The translations under genes were made by a program, and so were the position numbers. Below are positions 61,945 through 64,000 of a DNA stretch of 64,000 nucleotides, piece after piece; within the stretch, counting starts at the first letter, position 1, and each line of letters begins with the position of its first letter. This stretch comes from Dallia pectoralis. Lineage: Eukaryota > Chordata > Actinopteri > Esociformes > Umbridae. The stretch is from the NCBI GenBank assembly GCA_029465975.1, contig CM055728.1, forward strand, positions 2,776,356 to 2,840,355, given 5' to 3'. The notes under the pieces were generated by a model, which saw nothing but the letters and a program-made list of their open reading frames with translations, did no database searches and was not told where the DNA came from.

Positions 61945-63458
61945 ACTACCACTAGGGGTGTGCGATATGACGATATTTAATTGTGGACTATTAAAATGTC
62001 TCCACGATTCACTTTTTCGGAAATATCGTAGAATCGCGCTCCAGTGTACATTCTATTAGATGCAGATCTATGGTGCTTTTTCAGCCACGTAACAACATGC
62101 AATGCGCCGTGCGCTAGATGTCAGCGTGTTAACACTAGAAGCGCCAACAGCCCATGCCCGCGGGCGTTGCAGTTAGAGAACCTCAAATAAATATATAATG
62201 TTGAAAAGCTACAGCCTCGTCCTTCCATGACTTTTCCTAAATACGTGCATTTTTCCTTGTCCCGTTTTCAGAAACTGGATGCGTTTTGGTCTGATCTCGT
62301 TTTGGTGTGATCTCGTTTTGGTCCGATCTATATTGGACTCGTTCTGGTCTGGTCTATTTGAAACTTGACGCGTTTTGGTCCGATCTATATGTAACTGGAT
62401 ATATGTAACCGATTAATTTGCTGCGGTCTCATGTGCACTCATAACATCACTAATGAACACTCTGCGCAGTGCAACCGGTTAGTATGCGTGTCCTGCTCAG
62501 GCAGACAAAAGCTGCGAGATATACATAGATAATAGATTGATTGGCTTGGTTGAATTTGAATGAACTCGAAAAAAGAGGTAGGCCTACGTTTATAAAGAAA
62601 TATATGTTTTACTCAATAAACAGAACGAAAATACAAAACGAAATTGATTAATGTATCTACCGGGTAACAGCAGAATATACCCGACCGTGACCAATATACA
62701 AACTGTAAAATACGTGTTTCATTGTCTACAGTGCCTTAGTTACTGGACTGTAATTACTATAGGCTAATACATTTTACAAATGTAAATGATCGAATTATAC
62801 ACTGTAGCCTAATGTTTTTATTTCAAGAGTCTGTGTTGCAATATATACGGCCAATCATGCGCAAATCATTTGATTGCGCGTCGCTTGTGATCTAAAATGT
62901 TTTAGCATTTATTACATCAAAATAGGACATACAGTTTGATGGATTTTCATTTATTCGATCTTTAGAAATTTAAATATCATAGCCTGTGCATTTTAAAATC
63001 ATGGTTTTAATTTTGTATTGTATGGTTACATAAGACAATAAATAGGCTACATACTATTTTAGTAAAATGTTTTACTGCATAATTCACAATTCATTTAATT
63101 CAGGATGATAACACAGTAGATCATCTGATGCTGTAGATGGATGGCAGGTTACACAGTGAATGGATGGTGAAGCTGCGGATGAGAATGAAGGTGCTTCTTT
63201 GCACAATTGCACTTCCATTAAATATACACGTGATTAAAATATGCTACTTTAACATTTTTTTCCCTTTTATGTTTTGTTACCTTGTATGGCTATATTTTTT
63301 AAATGGAGATATAATTTGCTTGTATTGCGGCTCAGTAATTTGCAAAATAGTCTTAAAAAGCAACATGAGAAGAATCGTGATAAAATCGTGAATCGTGATT
63401 TTACCTGAAAAAATTGTGATATGATATTTTTCCCATATCGCCCACCCCTAACTACCAC
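61945..63458. mobile_element. Non-autonomous hAT-like transposon, copy 2, with 8-bp TSD
   Basis: Element 61953-63450 (1498 bp) with ends TAGGGGTGTGCGATATGACG and ATATCGCCCACCCCTA. It is flanked by ACTACCAC at 61945-61952 and 63451-63458. Same family as copy 1 but inverted: its left part corresponds to the right part of copy 1. It shares the GACCAGACC-type internal repeats in reverse. No transposase. Inserted in the 42-bp minisatellite. Confidence 0.9.
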
Positions 63459-64000
63459 CCTGTAGTACTGACCTCCATCACATGTTTATATGACTACCAC
63501 TCTGTAGTACTGACCTCCATCACATGTTTATATGACTACCACCCTGTAGTACTGACCTCCATCACATGTTTATATGACTACCACCCTGTAGTACTGACCT
63601 CCATCACATGTTTATATGACTACCACTCTGTAGTACTGACCTCCATCACATGTTTATATGACTACCACCCTGTAGTACTGACCTCCATCACATGTTATAA
63701 TAACTACCACCCTGTAGTACTGACCTCCATCACATGTTTATATGACTACCACCCTGTAGTACTGACCTCCATCACATGTTTATATGACTACCACCCTGTA
63801 GTACTGACCTCCATCACATGTTATAATAACTACCACCCTGTAGTACTGACCTCCATCACATGTTTATATGACTACCACCCTGTAGTACTGACCTCCATCA
63901 CATGTTTATATGACTACCACCCTGTAGTACTGACCTCCATCACATGTTATAATAACTACCACTCTGTAGTACTGACCTCCATCACATGTTTATATGACTA
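63459..64000. repeat. 42-bp minisatellite in ddx20 intron 3, right part, to window edge
   Basis: Continuation of the array of 61465-61944 with the TTTATATGACTACC form predominating. It runs off the right edge. Confidence 0.95.

Noticed and set aside
63137..63391. 84-codon frame inside hAT-like copy 2
   Set aside because: No matching intact frame was noted in copy 1 and no hAT transposase motif or BED finger is visible.

Overview
The window is vertebrate nuclear DNA, most likely from a teleost fish. It carries spliced genes with GT-AG introns and fish-type transposable elements: a Rex3-like RTE LINE, Tc1 elements of the Sleeping Beauty group and of a second common fish lineage, an 8-bp-TSD hAT-like element and a jockey/CR1/L2-group LINE with an SGNH-esterase ORF1. 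No bacterial-type operons, tRNAs or rRNAs were seen. The species cannot be fixed from sequence alone; a salmonid/pike-like fish is a guess from the transposon mix.

Two protein-coding genes lie in tandem on the + strand. Gene 1 (14271-46151) is an ATP6AP1/Ac45-like V-ATPase accessory subunit of the ATP6AP1L type. It has six exons whose phases join cleanly into 348 residues: signal peptide, short linker, basic site, Ac45 luminal domain, one membrane helix and a cytosolic tail. Gene 2 starts at 50888 and runs off the right edge. It is DDX20 (Gemin3), the DEAD-box helicase of the SMN complex; exons 1-3 carry the Q motif, Walker A and motifs Ia/Ib.

Tandem repeats make up roughly half of the window. 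From left to right: an 11-kb 42-bp array reaching the left edge; a degenerate Rex3 LINE; a 75-bp array; the gene 1 promoter and exon 1; a 15.5-kb intron 1 holding composite 18-bp, 77-bp, 31-bp, 41-bp, 27/28-bp, 44-bp and 52-bp arrays, Tc1 remnants, a 1.6-kb tandem segmental duplication and a solo LTR; exons 2 and 3; a 13-kb intron 3 made of a CT-rich array split by an 8.5-kb minus-strand LINE; exon 4 followed by a 44-bp array that copies its splice donor; exons 5 and 6; a short intergenic region with 19-bp and 40-bp arrays and a THAP-bearing transposon; then DDX20, whose introns are filled by 48-bp, 76-bp, 54-bp and 42-bp arrays, two of them split by inverted copies of the same hAT-like element.

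The most unusual theme is where these arrays start. Many begin within a few to about twenty bases of a splice donor or acceptor and copy the exon/intron border, and others arose inside transposon coding sequence (LINE endonuclease, LINE ORF1, Tc1 transposase). No new enzyme system was found; the novelty lies in repeat birth, duplication and nested insertion.
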